Positions 9,002-16,253 are shown, numbered from the stretch's first letter. The stretch: DNA of 51,295 nucleotides from CAWKGC01 sp963849005 (GCA_963849005.1 CAWKGC010000020.1:1-51295); one strand, 5' to 3'. Notes: generated by a model from the letters alone, not told the origin. Numbers and translations are program-made.

Positions 9002-9889
9002 GTGAAATGGACACAGTGGCCGGAGTTACGCACCTGTCGGCCGAACAACCGAAGTACGTGGAACGTCGGGTAAGCAACAAGTCGCTTAAATAGCCACACG
9101 GCAAGGGGGAAGAACAACGCCGCAAGAACGATTTCGACCGACCAGTTCGACCAGTTGCCGACCAAGGGCAGGTTCGCGCAAGAACGCTCGTTCGCGAACG
9201 CGGGGATCAATGCGACTACGTTATGCGCGGCATGAACGAACACTACCGGCCAAATCGAGCCATAACTCAGGAAGAGGGTCGCGAACAGTACCCCCGCACA
9301 GCCGCGAACAGAAATCCGACATTGTGGATTGCCCCGAATGCAATTGAGCTGAACGCGATTGACAACCACACCGACCTATTCTGTAGCCAGGCACGCAACA
9401 TTACGGCGCGAAATACGAATTCCTCGAGAATCGGGGCCACTATTATTCCGATGAGAATTGCCAGCACAAGGTGCTTTTCGCGGCCGCACCCTCACGGATG
9501 TGGTGAGGCCAAAAAACTTGTACCAGTAGGAGGAGTCGCCATACACCATGGTCGCGCCCACGATCAACCTGTGAGCACCAAAGCCCCAAAGGAACATCAA
9601 GCAGATTGCCGCACCGATCTCCAGCCATGAGACAGGCCGTCGCGGCCTTCGGCAGGCCGAAAGTGCAAAACTCCGCAAATTGCGATTGAGCAAGACGATT
9701 GCCGAAAACAACGAAGCCGTGATCGTCTGCGCAATGATTGCCCTGTAGCTATACCTCGTTGCCGGGTCAAGAGTTGCGGCACCTGGTAATGCGTGAACAA
9801 GCCCGCACCGATCCAGAGATCACGAAGAAGAGGAACAGGACATGCCAGCCGTTGATTTCATGCCAGTCGCGCTTTGTCGTATCAATCAC
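8947..9889 (-). CDS. CPBP-family intramembrane metalloprotease, frameshifted
   Basis: A membrane protein of the CPBP (CaaX protease and bacteriocin-processing, Abi) family. The motifs are split by shifts: APILEEFVFRAVML holds the Glu-Glu-x-x-x-Arg, FGAIHN the first conserved His, and VFVHAAHNVVAL the second. Several hydrophobic helices surround them. The start is taken as GTG at 9889 after AGGAGG; an ATG five bases earlier is followed at once by a stop. The gene lies between the peptide precursors and the HlyD adaptor and overlaps the latter. In bacteriocin loci such proteins act in self-immunity or peptide maturation; either role is possible here. Base composition is visibly more AT-rich than the core genome around it, suggesting horizontal origin. 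Confidence 0.75.
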
Positions 9890-10003
9890 CACATCCTCCT
9901 GAGTGTTTGGCCGAGAACAAACACGCGGTCTTCACTCTGCATTCTGGCTGGCTTCATGTCGGGATCGGTCGCTCAATTGACCATGGCGCTCATGCCACGT
10001 CTA

Positions 10004-10035
10004 CGGCCGCCTCGGAACGATGTCCGAAGCGGCCG
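10004..10035 (-). terminator. Hairpin between precursor genes and export genes
   Basis: A 13-pair stem (10004-10016 with 10023-10035, one wobble or mismatch depending on strand) and a 6-base loop, starting 10 bases after the stop of the last precursor gene. On the minus strand no strong U-run follows. It is best read as a partial terminator or RNA-stabilising hairpin that would keep precursor mRNA more abundant than exporter mRNA. Confidence 0.55.
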
Positions 10036-10044
10036 TTTCGAACT

Positions 10045-10308
10045 TCAATAGTCGTTCACTGCTTTCGAGATCCTTTCCATCGCGTAAGACATTGCGTTGA
10101 TAGCCCCCTCGTACGCCCCGGTTATCGGATTTCCACCTGGCACTGGCCCGTCGACGCTGATCCTGTCAGTGCCCGCGTGGTAGGTTGTCGAACAGTCGCC
10201 GTCCCCTCCAGATACCTCGCCAGCCTGCACCTCCGTCAGCCCCTCGACAGGCGCCGGGTTGATTGCTTCCTGCACTTCCTTCACTTCCTTGATGTCGTTC
10301 GCTTCCAT
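10045..10308 (-). CDS. Double-glycine-leader peptide precursor (peptide 4)
   Basis: An 87-residue precursor. The leader of about 35 residues ends LTEVQAGEVSGG, matching the C39-peptidase recognition pattern (hydrophobics at -12, -7 and -4 and Gly-Gly at -2/-1). The predicted mature peptide of 52 residues starts DGDCSTTYHAG and has a glycine- and alanine-rich second half with YEGAINAMSYAMERIS, which could form an amphipathic helix. It contains one Cys. The start ATG at 10308 follows AAGGAGA. It is the fourth and longest of the precursor genes and the nearest to the export genes. Leader, spacing and context are clear; activity is unknown. Confidence 0.8.
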   Translation of the reverse strand: MEANDIKEVKEVQEAINPAPVEGLTEVQAGEVSGGDGDCSTTYHAGTDRISVDGPVPGGNPITGAYEGAINAMSYAMERISKAVNDY

Positions 10309-10332
10309 GATCTTCTCCTTGTGTGAGCCGGT

Positions 10333-10515
10333 TCAGTTGGTGCTCGCGTCGATCTGGTAACGCTCCCATGGGTTCGGCGAACGGCGATCCCCAAGTGGGT
10401 CGAAGTACGGGCTGTCGGTTCCGGGGAAGAGCGGTTCGACGTACGGTACCGGGGTGCAACCCTCCGAGATTCCCCCCGAAGCGTCGGGCACGTCGTCCTT
10501 TTCGATCTCCTTCAT
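10333..10515 (-). CDS. Double-glycine-leader peptide precursor (peptide 3)
   Basis: A 60-residue precursor with a short leader MKEIEKDDVPDASGG (15 residues). The predicted mature part of 45 residues starts ISEGCTPVPYVEP, is rich in proline, aspartate and aromatic residues, and has a single Cys. The start ATG at 10515 has AAAGGAG six bases upstream. The leader departs from the consensus more than peptides 1 and 2 (Asp and Pro in the middle), so cleavage efficiency may differ. Same strand and order as the other three precursors, 24 bases before peptide 4. Confidence 0.75.
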   Translation of the reverse strand: MKEIEKDDVPDASGGISEGCTPVPYVEPLFPGTDSPYFDPLGDRRSPNPWERYQIDASTN

Positions 10516-10604
10516 CTCAATCTCCTTTGCTGATAACGGTTGGGCTCGATTGCCCGTGGCGCCGGTCCCAACCGAGCCGCCGCCGGGGCTTGCCGCGTTT
10601 CCGT

Positions 10605-10739
10605 TCAGGCCGTCTCCACCGGCGGATTGAAATCGGGAATCGTTTCAAACGGTGCCTCGAGGACCGGCCCGGGGTGATCGGTGATTTCCGGAGCACCGCC
10701 GCTGACCACGTTCACTTCGACCTTTTCGAGTTCGCGCAT
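10605..10739 (-). CDS. Double-glycine-leader peptide precursor (peptide 2)
   Basis: A 44-residue precursor: leader MRELEKVEVNVVSGG, then a 29-residue acidic core beginning APEITDHPGPVLEAP and ending PPVETA. The core contains no Lys, Arg or Cys, four Glu, two Asp and seven Pro. The start ATG at 10739 lies 11 bases after the stop of peptide 1 with GGAGG in between, so the two are translationally close. The leader is nearly the same as that of peptide 1 (MREL...V..SGG), which suggests gene duplication followed by core divergence. Confidence 0.8.
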   Translation of the reverse strand: MRELEKVEVNVVSGGAPEITDHPGPVLEAPFETIPDFNPPVETA

Positions 10740-10750
10740 GGCCGCCTCCG

Positions 10751-10915
10751 CTACACCGGCCAGCTGCGCGCGACACCCTGCGCGACCATGTGTTCATAGT
10801 CGACGGGGTCGAGCAGTTGCTCGGCGGGCATCCGGTAGCTGGCTTCGTCGAGTGTGGAGGCGGGCGGGACACCGCCGGAGATTTCCTGGACTTCTGCGTA
10901 GCTGAGTTCGCGCAT
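10751..10915 (-). CDS. Double-glycine-leader peptide precursor (peptide 1)
   Basis: A 54-residue precursor: leader MRELSYAEVQEISGG is a textbook C39 leader (Leu, Val and Ile spaced before Gly-Gly). The predicted mature peptide of 39 residues starts VPPASTLDEASYRMP and ends VARSWPV; it is acidic overall with no Cys. The start ATG at 10915 has a strong AAAGGAGG site. It is the first gene of the peptide locus, so the operon promoter should lie in the 300 bases upstream. Similar MREL-type leaders are known from proteobacterial bacteriocin-like precursors. Confidence 0.85.
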   Translation of the reverse strand: MRELSYAEVQEISGGVPPASTLDEASYRMPAEQLLDPVDYEHMVAQGVARSWPV

Positions 10916-11222
10916 GGTGGCCTCCTTTTATCGCGCCGCGCCGAATCGCGCGTCGTGCCGGATGGCCGGCGTGTCGGTGCAGCGATGGGGCCACTTTATG
11001 CAGCCGTGCCTGGGCCGTCTTTCAAGAATCGAGGAAAGAAATCTCGACATTTCCGCTTGCATGCCAAATATTTTTCTGAGCCGCGTCTCACACGCGAGCC
11101 TTGCGATCACTCATGCGAGATCGCGTCAAGCGAATTGGCAAAAAATCTTGCACAGAAATTCCGGACCTGCGGGCACACATGGGCAACTACGATTTTGCTG
11201 TCGGAAACTCACAGGAGCCGGA
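10916..11222. other. Divergent promoter region of the peptide locus and a 128-residue gene
   Basis: About 300 bases between the peptide operon (minus) and the hypothetical/HicB-like pair (plus), AT-richer than the core. On the minus strand TTGAAA at 11025-11020 with a CATAAA at 11000-10995 is a possible but over-spaced promoter. I see no clear operator palindrome. Confidence 0.4.
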
Positions 11223-11609
11223 ATGAACAGGACGGCAGCAACAATCAGTCGCATCGAGCCAGGCAGCATCAACGCGCTGGCCGCAATCGCAATCCAGCTG
11301 GCCCACCTGCGCTTGCGGCATTGGTGGCCGATTCTCAGCGAGTCGCTGGGTCGGGCCCGTCCGCTCGACGCGCGGCACGCAGGCGAAAACTCTTCGCCCG
11401 CCGAACAGGTGCTTGGCCTGCTGCTCGGCTACACGGCCCGCCGTTGGCAACATGTTTCCGATGAACGCGTCGCGGCCGATTTGGCGGGCCTCGGCTTCTG
11501 GGATGCGCGTGACCGGCAACGCCTGTCCGTGTTTGAAGTCGAGGCCCACGCGGCTCGCTTGCTGGCCGCCGCGATCTCCGAATATTCGCGTGTCGCGCGC
11601 ATGCAATGA
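11223..11609 (+). CDS. Hypothetical protein coupled to HicB-like gene
   Basis: A 128-residue protein I do not recognise. The start at 11223 has CAGGAG upstream. The protein is mostly helical in appearance: LAAIAIQLAHLRLRHWWPIL is amphipathic, then AEQVLGLLLGYTARRW, ADLAGLGFWDARDRQRLSVF and AARLLAAAISEYSRVARMQ. No signal peptide or metal motif. Its stop (ATGCAATGA) overlaps the ATG of the HicB-like gene by four bases, which strongly supports that it is a real translated gene and a partner of that protein. It is not HicA-like: no double-stranded-RNA-binding fold signature or conserved His segment is seen. Confidence 0.55.
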   Translation: MNRTAATISRIEPGSINALAAIAIQLAHLRLRHWWPILSESLGRARPLDARHAGENSSPAEQVLGLLLGYTARRWQHVSDERVAADLAGLGFWDARDRQRLSVFEVEAHAARLLAAAISEYSRVARMQ

Positions 11610-11803
11610 GAAAGTTCGTCGTCGCCTTGCACCGCTCGCGCGGCGGCTATAGCGCCTCGGTGAACGGACTGCCGGGTTGCTGGTCGTGGGCAACAAGCCA
11701 GGTCGAAGCGATCGAACTCGCGCGCGAAGCGATTCGCGCCTGGCTGGAAGAACAACGCTTCCTGAGCGGCCCGGTCCTCGTCGTGGTCGAGATCGCGCCC
11801 TAG
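11606..11803 (+). CDS. HicB-like small protein
   Basis: A 65-residue protein with the HicB N-terminal pattern: KFVVALHRSRGGYSASVNGL, PGCWSWATS, VEAIELAREAIRAWLEE. This is the partial RNase-H-like fold of HicB antitoxins and related stand-alone proteins. No C-terminal DNA-binding domain and no adjacent HicA toxin. Translation is coupled (ATGA) to the unknown gene before it, which could be the true partner. Its TAG stop overlaps the TAG stop of the convergent FecR-like gene on the palindrome CTAG (11800-11803). Confidence 0.65.
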   Translation: MRKFVVALHRSRGGYSASVNGLPGCWSWATSQVEAIELAREAIRAWLEEQRFLSGPVLVVVEIAP

Positions 11804-12479
11804 TTGTACTTCTTCGCCGGATACTGCCCATCGGCAACAAACGGAGGCTCGCGCCCCACCAGCGCCTCCAGCATGATCAGCTCGGCATCGGTGTGGTTGA
11901 GGAACGGCCCGGGCTCCACCTTCATCGCCTCCGCGCCCTCGACGAGATAAAGCGGCGACTCGTGGTGCGTGGTCTTCACCATCTTCGGGGACGCCATGCC
12001 CTTGCCGTCGATGGCCGCCTCGCCGTAGCAAAGGCAGAATAGTCCTCCCCGGCAGGATCTCCGTGTACGCGCCGGTGCCGCGGATGCCGATGGTCGCGTT
12101 CGCCGTCTTCAGTTCCAGCGGCGAGCGGCGCGGCGCGAATACCGAGAGCATCTTCCCCGCGCTGGAGCCTGATCTGCCCCAGCACGCCGTTGGCCTCGTT
12201 GAATTCCACCGTGCTGTCGGCGCGCACGAGGAAGGCGTCCTTCGAGAGCACGATCACCGCGTAGCTGCCCGCGCCGGTGGAGACCTTGTCGCCCATCGCC
12301 ACGGGGGTGCCGACCTTGGCGTCCTTGCCGTTCACCTTGGCCGTTCCCACCAGCGTGTTCACGCCGGGGATCGACGGCAGGCTGCCCGCGGCCAGTGCGC
12401 GCGCGAGGAAATTCGGGATGGTGCCGGCAAGCGATGCGGCAGCGGCGGCTTGCAGGAGTCGGCGGCGCTCGGGTGTCAT
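11800..12479 (-). CDS. FecR-domain protein with Tat-like signal, frameshifted
   Basis: An exported FecR-domain protein of about 226 residues. The start at 12479 gives MTPERRRLLQAAAAASLAGT, a twin-arginine-like signal. The FecR-type core reads VGTPVAMGDKVSTGAGSYAV, IVLSKDAFLVRADSTVEF and, after a shift near 12160, LELKTANATIGIRGTGAYTE. After another shift near 12040 it ends TDAELIMLEALVGREPPFV and KKYN. This class, without the anti-sigma N-terminus, is periplasmic and of unknown function. No sigma factor or TonB receptor is next to it, so iron-dicitrate-type signalling is unlikely. Two single-base shifts. Confidence 0.75.
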
Positions 12480-12494
12480 GTGTTTCCCTTCGGG

Positions 12495-13165
12495 TCAGGT
12501 GTGGATGAAGACCAGGTCGCGCACGCCGTGGCCGAGCTTCAGGCCGCGCGTCTCGAACTTGGTCTGCGGGCGCTAGGCGGGCCGCGGCAGAAGCCGTGGC
12601 GGTGTTTGCGAGCAGACTTTCCCGCCGGAGAACACGGCGAGGATGTGCTCGGCGTATTCCTCCCAGTCGGTGGCGGCGTGCAGGTAGCCGCCGGGGACAG
12701 GCGGCTTGCCAGCAGCTCGACGAATTCCGTCTTCATCAGGCGCCGCTTGTGGTGGCGCTTCTTCGGCCACGGGTCGGGGAAGAAGACGTGGATCCCGGCG
12801 AGGCTGCCGGCGGGATCATGTCGCGCACCACTTCCACCGCGTCGTGCTGGATCACGCGCACGTTGGTGAGGCCCTGCTCTTCGAGCGGCGCAGCAGCGCG
12901 CCCACGCCGGGGGAATGGACCTCGATGCCGAGGAAATTCCGTTCCGGGTTCTCGGCGCGATGCGCGCCGTGGTCTCGCCCATGCCGAAACCGATCTCGAG
13001 CACCGTGGGAACGTTTCGGCCGAACGTGGCCTCCAAGTTCAAGGGTGCCGGCTGGTAGGGCACGCCAAGGCGGGGCATGAGCGCCTCGTAGGCCCGCTGC
13101 TGGGCGGGGGAGAAGCGCCCCTGCCTCAGGACAAAGCTGCGAATGGGCCGGACTGTTGCGTTCAT
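12495..13165 (-). CDS. trmB: tRNA (guanine-N7-)-methyltransferase, frameshifted
   Basis: TrmB forms m7G46 in the variable loop of tRNAs using S-adenosylmethionine. The N-terminus is intact: MNATVRPIRSFVLRQGRFS, VPTVLEIGFGMGETTA (SAM loop). In the next frames ENPERNFLGIEVHSPGVGALL, GIHVFFPDPWPKKRHHKRRL (the diagnostic DPWPKxRHxKRR block) and GGYLHAATDWEEYAEHILAV are present, ending at 12495. The shifts fall near 12960, 12890, 12830, 12700 and 12580. Length after repair, about 222 residues, is normal for the family. The start ATG at 13165 is the first in frame. An essential-type motif set intact in pieces argues for sequence error rather than decay. Confidence 0.88.
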
Positions 13166-13235
13166 GCCTCAATTATAGGGGCCGACACCCCGGAAACCCG
13201 CGCCGTTGTTGACTTGGCGGGTGCAGGCGAACACT

Positions 13236-13862
13236 ATGAATTCAACCATGGACACCCTGAGAACAGCCGCTTTTCTGGCCGCGTTGGCGTCTTCGCCGCT
13301 CGCGATGGCGCAGAGCGACTATTTCGGCATGTTGAAGCCGCCGAGCGCCAGCTTGCCGGTGCCGTCGGGCGGAACCCTGTATTCGTCCTTCGAGAACCCC
13401 TTCTTCGCCGGCCTCGCGCCGTCCCTGGACACAACTGGTGGGTTCAAATTCAAGCTCGGGTACAAGTACTCGCCCTATTTCGCCGTCGAGAGCGGTTACG
13501 TGGACTACGGCCGCAACGGCCAGTCGCCGTTCACGGGGCCGGGCAACCTCTCCAGCGCCTTCCGCAGCAAGGGCTTCGGTGTCGATACCATCGGCTCGAT
13601 CCCGTTCTGGAACAAGTTCTCGTTCTACGGCCGGCTGGGCGCCTTCCGTGCCGATGCGCAGCCGGCGCTGGCGTCACCCGGCAGCTACGATCGGCCCGGG
13701 ATTACCGGTACCAGGATCCATTACGGCCTCGGCCTGCGCTACGACTTCAACCGCTCTTTCGGCGTGCGCGCCGAGGTCGAGCGCTATTCCGCGTTCAACG
13801 CCAATCCGTTCGGCGAAGGCGATGCGGACCTGGTTTCCGTGGGCGTGCAGTGGCGGTTCTGA
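13236..13862 (+). CDS. Small outer-membrane beta-barrel protein
   Basis: A complete protein of about 208 residues with a cleavable signal (TLRTAAFLAALASSPLAMAQ), alternating hydrophobic strands and the C-terminal phenylalanine of Bam-inserted barrels (VSVGVQWRF). Strand-like segments GFKFKLGYKYSPYFAVESGY, FSFYGRLGAFRADA, IHYGLGLRYDFNRSFGVRAE and EVERYSAF fit an OmpA-like 8-strand barrel. The start is either ATG 13236 or ATG 13248; both keep the signal peptide. A strong terminator follows 20 bases after the stop. It stands alone between trmB and a CBS protein. The role is likely structural or transport; not resolved. Confidence 0.85.
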   Translation: MNSTMDTLRTAAFLAALASSPLAMAQSDYFGMLKPPSASLPVPSGGTLYSSFENPFFAGLAPSLDTTGGFKFKLGYKYSPYFAVESGYVDYGRNGQSPFTGPGNLSSAFRSKGFGVDTIGSIPFWNKFSFYGRLGAFRADAQPALASPGSYDRPGITGTRIHYGLGLRYDFNRSFGVRAEVERYSAFNANPFGEGDADLVSVGVQWRF

Positions 13863-13881
13863 GTATCGCCTGACCCAAGTG

Positions 13882-13907
13882 AAAACGCCCGGGGAACCGG
13901 GCGTTTT
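13882..13907. terminator. Bidirectional intrinsic terminator
   Basis: AAAACGCCCGG, loop GGAA, CCGGGCGTTTT: an 11-pair perfect stem with U-runs on both strands. It lies between the convergent barrel gene and CBS-protein gene and serves both. Confidence 0.9.
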
Positions 13908-13926
13908 GCATTGGCGGCGCGGGCAG

Positions 13927-14367
13927 TCAGCGGATGGCCTTGCGCCTCTCAGCCTCGGCGACGAACTCTTCCATGTCGGGGTCCAGCGCGCTGCGGGAAG
14001 AGACGATCCCGACCGGCCTGCCGTCCACGACCACCGGCACATGGCGGAAGCTGTTCTCCTGCATCATGAGAAGCGCGTAGCCGAACGACCTGTCGGGGCT
14101 GACCGTGAGGGGCGATTTCGTCATCACGTCGGAGAGCCGGGTGGTCTCCACGTCCTGTCCCTTGGCGACCACGCGGAACACCGCATCGCGCTCGGTGAAG
14201 ATGCCCACCAGCCGGTCGCTTTCCACGACCAGGACCGCGCCCACGTTGTGGCTTTCCATCAACCGCGCGGCATCGCTGACGGTCGTCGCTGGTGCGGCCG
14301 TAACAAGCTTCTCCGTCACCATGACACTGCTTACCGGCCGATCGTACATTTCAATCCCCGCCTGCAA
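13927..14367 (-). CDS. Two-CBS-domain protein
   Basis: A 146-residue protein made of two CBS domains, which bind adenosyl ligands such as AMP, ATP or SAM. CBS1: SSVMVTEKLVTAAPATTVSD, MESHNVGAVLVVESDRLVGI, FTERD. CBS2: SDVMTKSPLTVSPDRSFGYA, MMQENSFRHVPVVVDGRPVG, IVSSR. The start could also be at the second Met (MYDRPVSSVM), six codons in. No other domain is fused. Stand-alone CBS pairs like this are common in proteobacteria as energy-status sensors of unknown partners. Transcribed alone; the shared terminator at 13882-13907 lies 20 bases past its stop. Confidence 0.9.
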   Translation of the reverse strand: MQAGIEMYDRPVSSVMVTEKLVTAAPATTVSDAARLMESHNVGAVLVVESDRLVGIFTERDAVFRVVAKGQDVETTRLSDVMTKSPLTVSPDRSFGYALLMMQENSFRHVPVVVDGRPVGIVSSRSALDPDMEEFVAEAERRKAIR

Positions 14368-14450
14368 TCCTCCAACTGCTCAGGCTACCGGCCTGCGAAG
14401 GCTGCCCGTTGACGCAGGTCAAAAGCCGGCGACGGGGAAATCGACCGGCG

Positions 14451-15426
14451 TCACTCCACCTTGGCCCCCGAGCGAGTTACGACCTTCTCCCATTCGTCGT
14501 CTCGGCCGCGATGACCTTGCCGAAATCCTCCGGCGTGCCGGGAATCGGCTTGCCGCCCAGTTCGGCCAGGCGCTCGCGCATCTTCGGGTCGGCAAGCGCG
14601 CGGTTCACCTCGGCGTTGAGCTTGTCGATGATGTCCCGCGGCGTGCCTTTGGGCATGCCGATGCCGAACCAGGCGGTGGCCTCGTAGCCGGGCACGGTCT
14701 CGCCGACCGTGGGCACGCCGGGCAGGGACGGCTCGCGGCTCCTCCGAGGTCACGCGCGAGCGCGCGGATGCTTGCCGCCCTTGATGTGGCCGATGGACGA
14801 CGGCAGGTTGTCGAACAGCACGTGCACCTGGCCGCCGATCAGGTCGGTCAGCGCCGGGCCGGCGCCCTTGTACGGGCACGTGCAGCATGTCGCAGCCGGT
14901 CATCGACTTGAACAGCTCGCCCGACAGGTGCACCGAGGTGCCGCTGCCCGAGGAGGCCATGTTGATCTTGCCGGGGTTGGCCTTGCAGTAGGCGATGAAC
15001 TCGGCCACGGTCTTGACCGGAAGGCCGTTGGTGACCTCCATCACGTTGGGCGTGCGCACCAGGCCGGCCACCGGCGCGATGTCGCGGATGAAGTTGAACT
15101 GCAGGTTCTTGTACAGCGTGGCGTTGATGCCGTTGGCCGGGATTGACCAGCAGCATCGTGTAGCCGTCCGGGCGGCGACGTTGACGACGAACTCCACGCC
15201 GATGTTGTTGCCGCGCGCCGGGCTTGTTCTCGATGATGAAGGGCTGGCCCATTTTTTCGGTCAGCCATTGCGCGACGATGCGGGCCAGCACGTCGGTGGT
15301 GCCGCCCGGCGGATAGGGCACGACCCACTTCACGGCCTTGGTCGGGTAATCGAGCGCGTGGGCCGGGCCGATGCCCGAAAGCGCAGTGAACAGGACAAGG
15401 GCGGCGACTCGCAAGACGTTGGTCAT
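14451..15426 (-). CDS. Bug-type (TTT) substrate-binding protein, frameshifted
   Basis: Periplasmic solute-binding protein of the Bug family linked to tripartite tricarboxylate transporters. Signal peptide MTNVLRVAALVLFTALSGIG...AHA, then the family opening YPTKAVKWVVPYPPGGTTDV, GQPFIIENKPGA, later LYKNLQFNFIRDIAPVAG, GKINMASSGSGTSVHLSGE, LFKSMTGCDMLHVP and GIGMPKGTPRDIIDKLNAEV. It ends VVTRSGAKVE at 14451. At least four single-base shifts (near 15215, 15145, 14870 and 14740, perhaps 14500) break it. No transporter subunits (TctA/TctB) are adjacent, which is usual for this greatly expanded family in Burkholderiales. Ligand unknown, probably a carboxylate. Confidence 0.85.
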
Positions 15427-15456
15427 GGTTTCTCTCTCGTTGGTTCGGGTAGCGAA

Positions 15457-16251
15457 TCAGGACCCGGTCTTCTGGATCAGGCCTTCGGTAGGCGAGCTCG
15501 GGCTCGCCTGGTACGGTTTCTTCTCCATGCGCCCGGCGAGCCAAGCCTCGCGCCCGGCCTCCACGCCGAGCTTCATCGCGCGCGCCATGCGCACCGGGTC
15601 CTTCGCCCTGGCGATCGCGGTGTTCATCAGCACGCCGTCGCAGCCCAGCTCCATCGCGATCGCCGCGTCCGAGGCCGTGCCGATGCCGGCATCGACCAGC
15701 ACCGGCACCTGCGCGCGGTCGATGATGATCTGCAGGTTCCAGGGATTGAGGATCCCCATGCCCGAGCCGATCAGCGAGGCGAGCGGCATCACCGCCACGC
15801 ATCCGGTCTCCTCGAGCTGCTTCGCCATGATCGGGTCGTCGCTGCAATAGACCATCACCTCGAAGCCCTCGGCCACCAGCGTCTTCGCGGCGGCGAGCGT
15901 CTCGGGCATGTTGGGGAAGAGCGTTTCCTGGTCGGCGAGCACTTCCAGCTTCACGAGCGCGCGCCCGTCGAGCAGCTCGCGCGCAAGCCGCAGGGTGCGC
16001 ACCGCGTCCTGCGCGTTGTAGCAGCCGGCCGTGTTGGGAAGGATCGTGAACCGGGAGGGCGGAAGCGCTTCGAGCAGGCTCGGCTCGTTCGCGTTCTGGC
16101 CGATGTTCACGCGGCGGATCGCCACCGTGACGATCTCGGCGCCGCTGGCGTCGATCGCCTTGCGCGTCTCGGCGAAGTCCCGGTACTTGCCGGTGCCCAC
16201 CAGCAGCCGCGACGCATAGGACTTGCCGGCGATGACGAGCGGGTCGTTCAT
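15457..16251 (-). CDS. thiG: Thiazole synthase
   Basis: ThiG makes the thiazole phosphate of thiamine from 1-deoxyxylulose-5-phosphate, dehydroglycine and ThiS thiocarboxylate. A complete TIM-barrel protein of 264 residues: LLVGTGKYRDF, GAEIVTVAIRRVNIG, ILPNTAGCYNAQDAV, the Schiff-base Lys101 in ALVKLEVL, and the phosphate-binding end VPVLVDAGIGTASDAA, CDGVLMNTAIA. The start ATG at 16251 lies two bases after the thiS stop, so they are one operon. thiC is 30 kb away with its own riboswitch; no TPP element is evident upstream of thiS in this window. Confidence 0.97.
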   Translation of the reverse strand: MNDPLVIAGKSYASRLLVGTGKYRDFAETRKAIDASGAEIVTVAIRRVNIGQNANEPSLLEALPPSRFTILPNTAGCYNAQDAVRTLRLARELLDGRALVKLEVLADQETLFPNMPETLAAAKTLVAEGFEVMVYCSDDPIMAKQLEETGCVAVMPLASLIGSGMGILNPWNLQIIIDRAQVPVLVDAGIGTASDAAIAMELGCDGVLMNTAIARAKDPVRMARAMKLGVEAGREAWLAGRMEKKPYQASPSSPTEGLIQKTGS

Positions 16252-16253
16252 GC

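Noticed and set aside
10928..11110. A fifth precursor upstream of peptide 1 on the minus strand
   Set aside because: No Gly-Gly leader pattern, no good ribosome site and a Arg/Cys-rich random composition.
11133..11152. TGGCA...TTGCA on the plus strand upstream of the 128-residue gene as a sigma-54 promoter
   Set aside because: The GG-to-GC distance is one base too long; spacing in this promoter class is strict.
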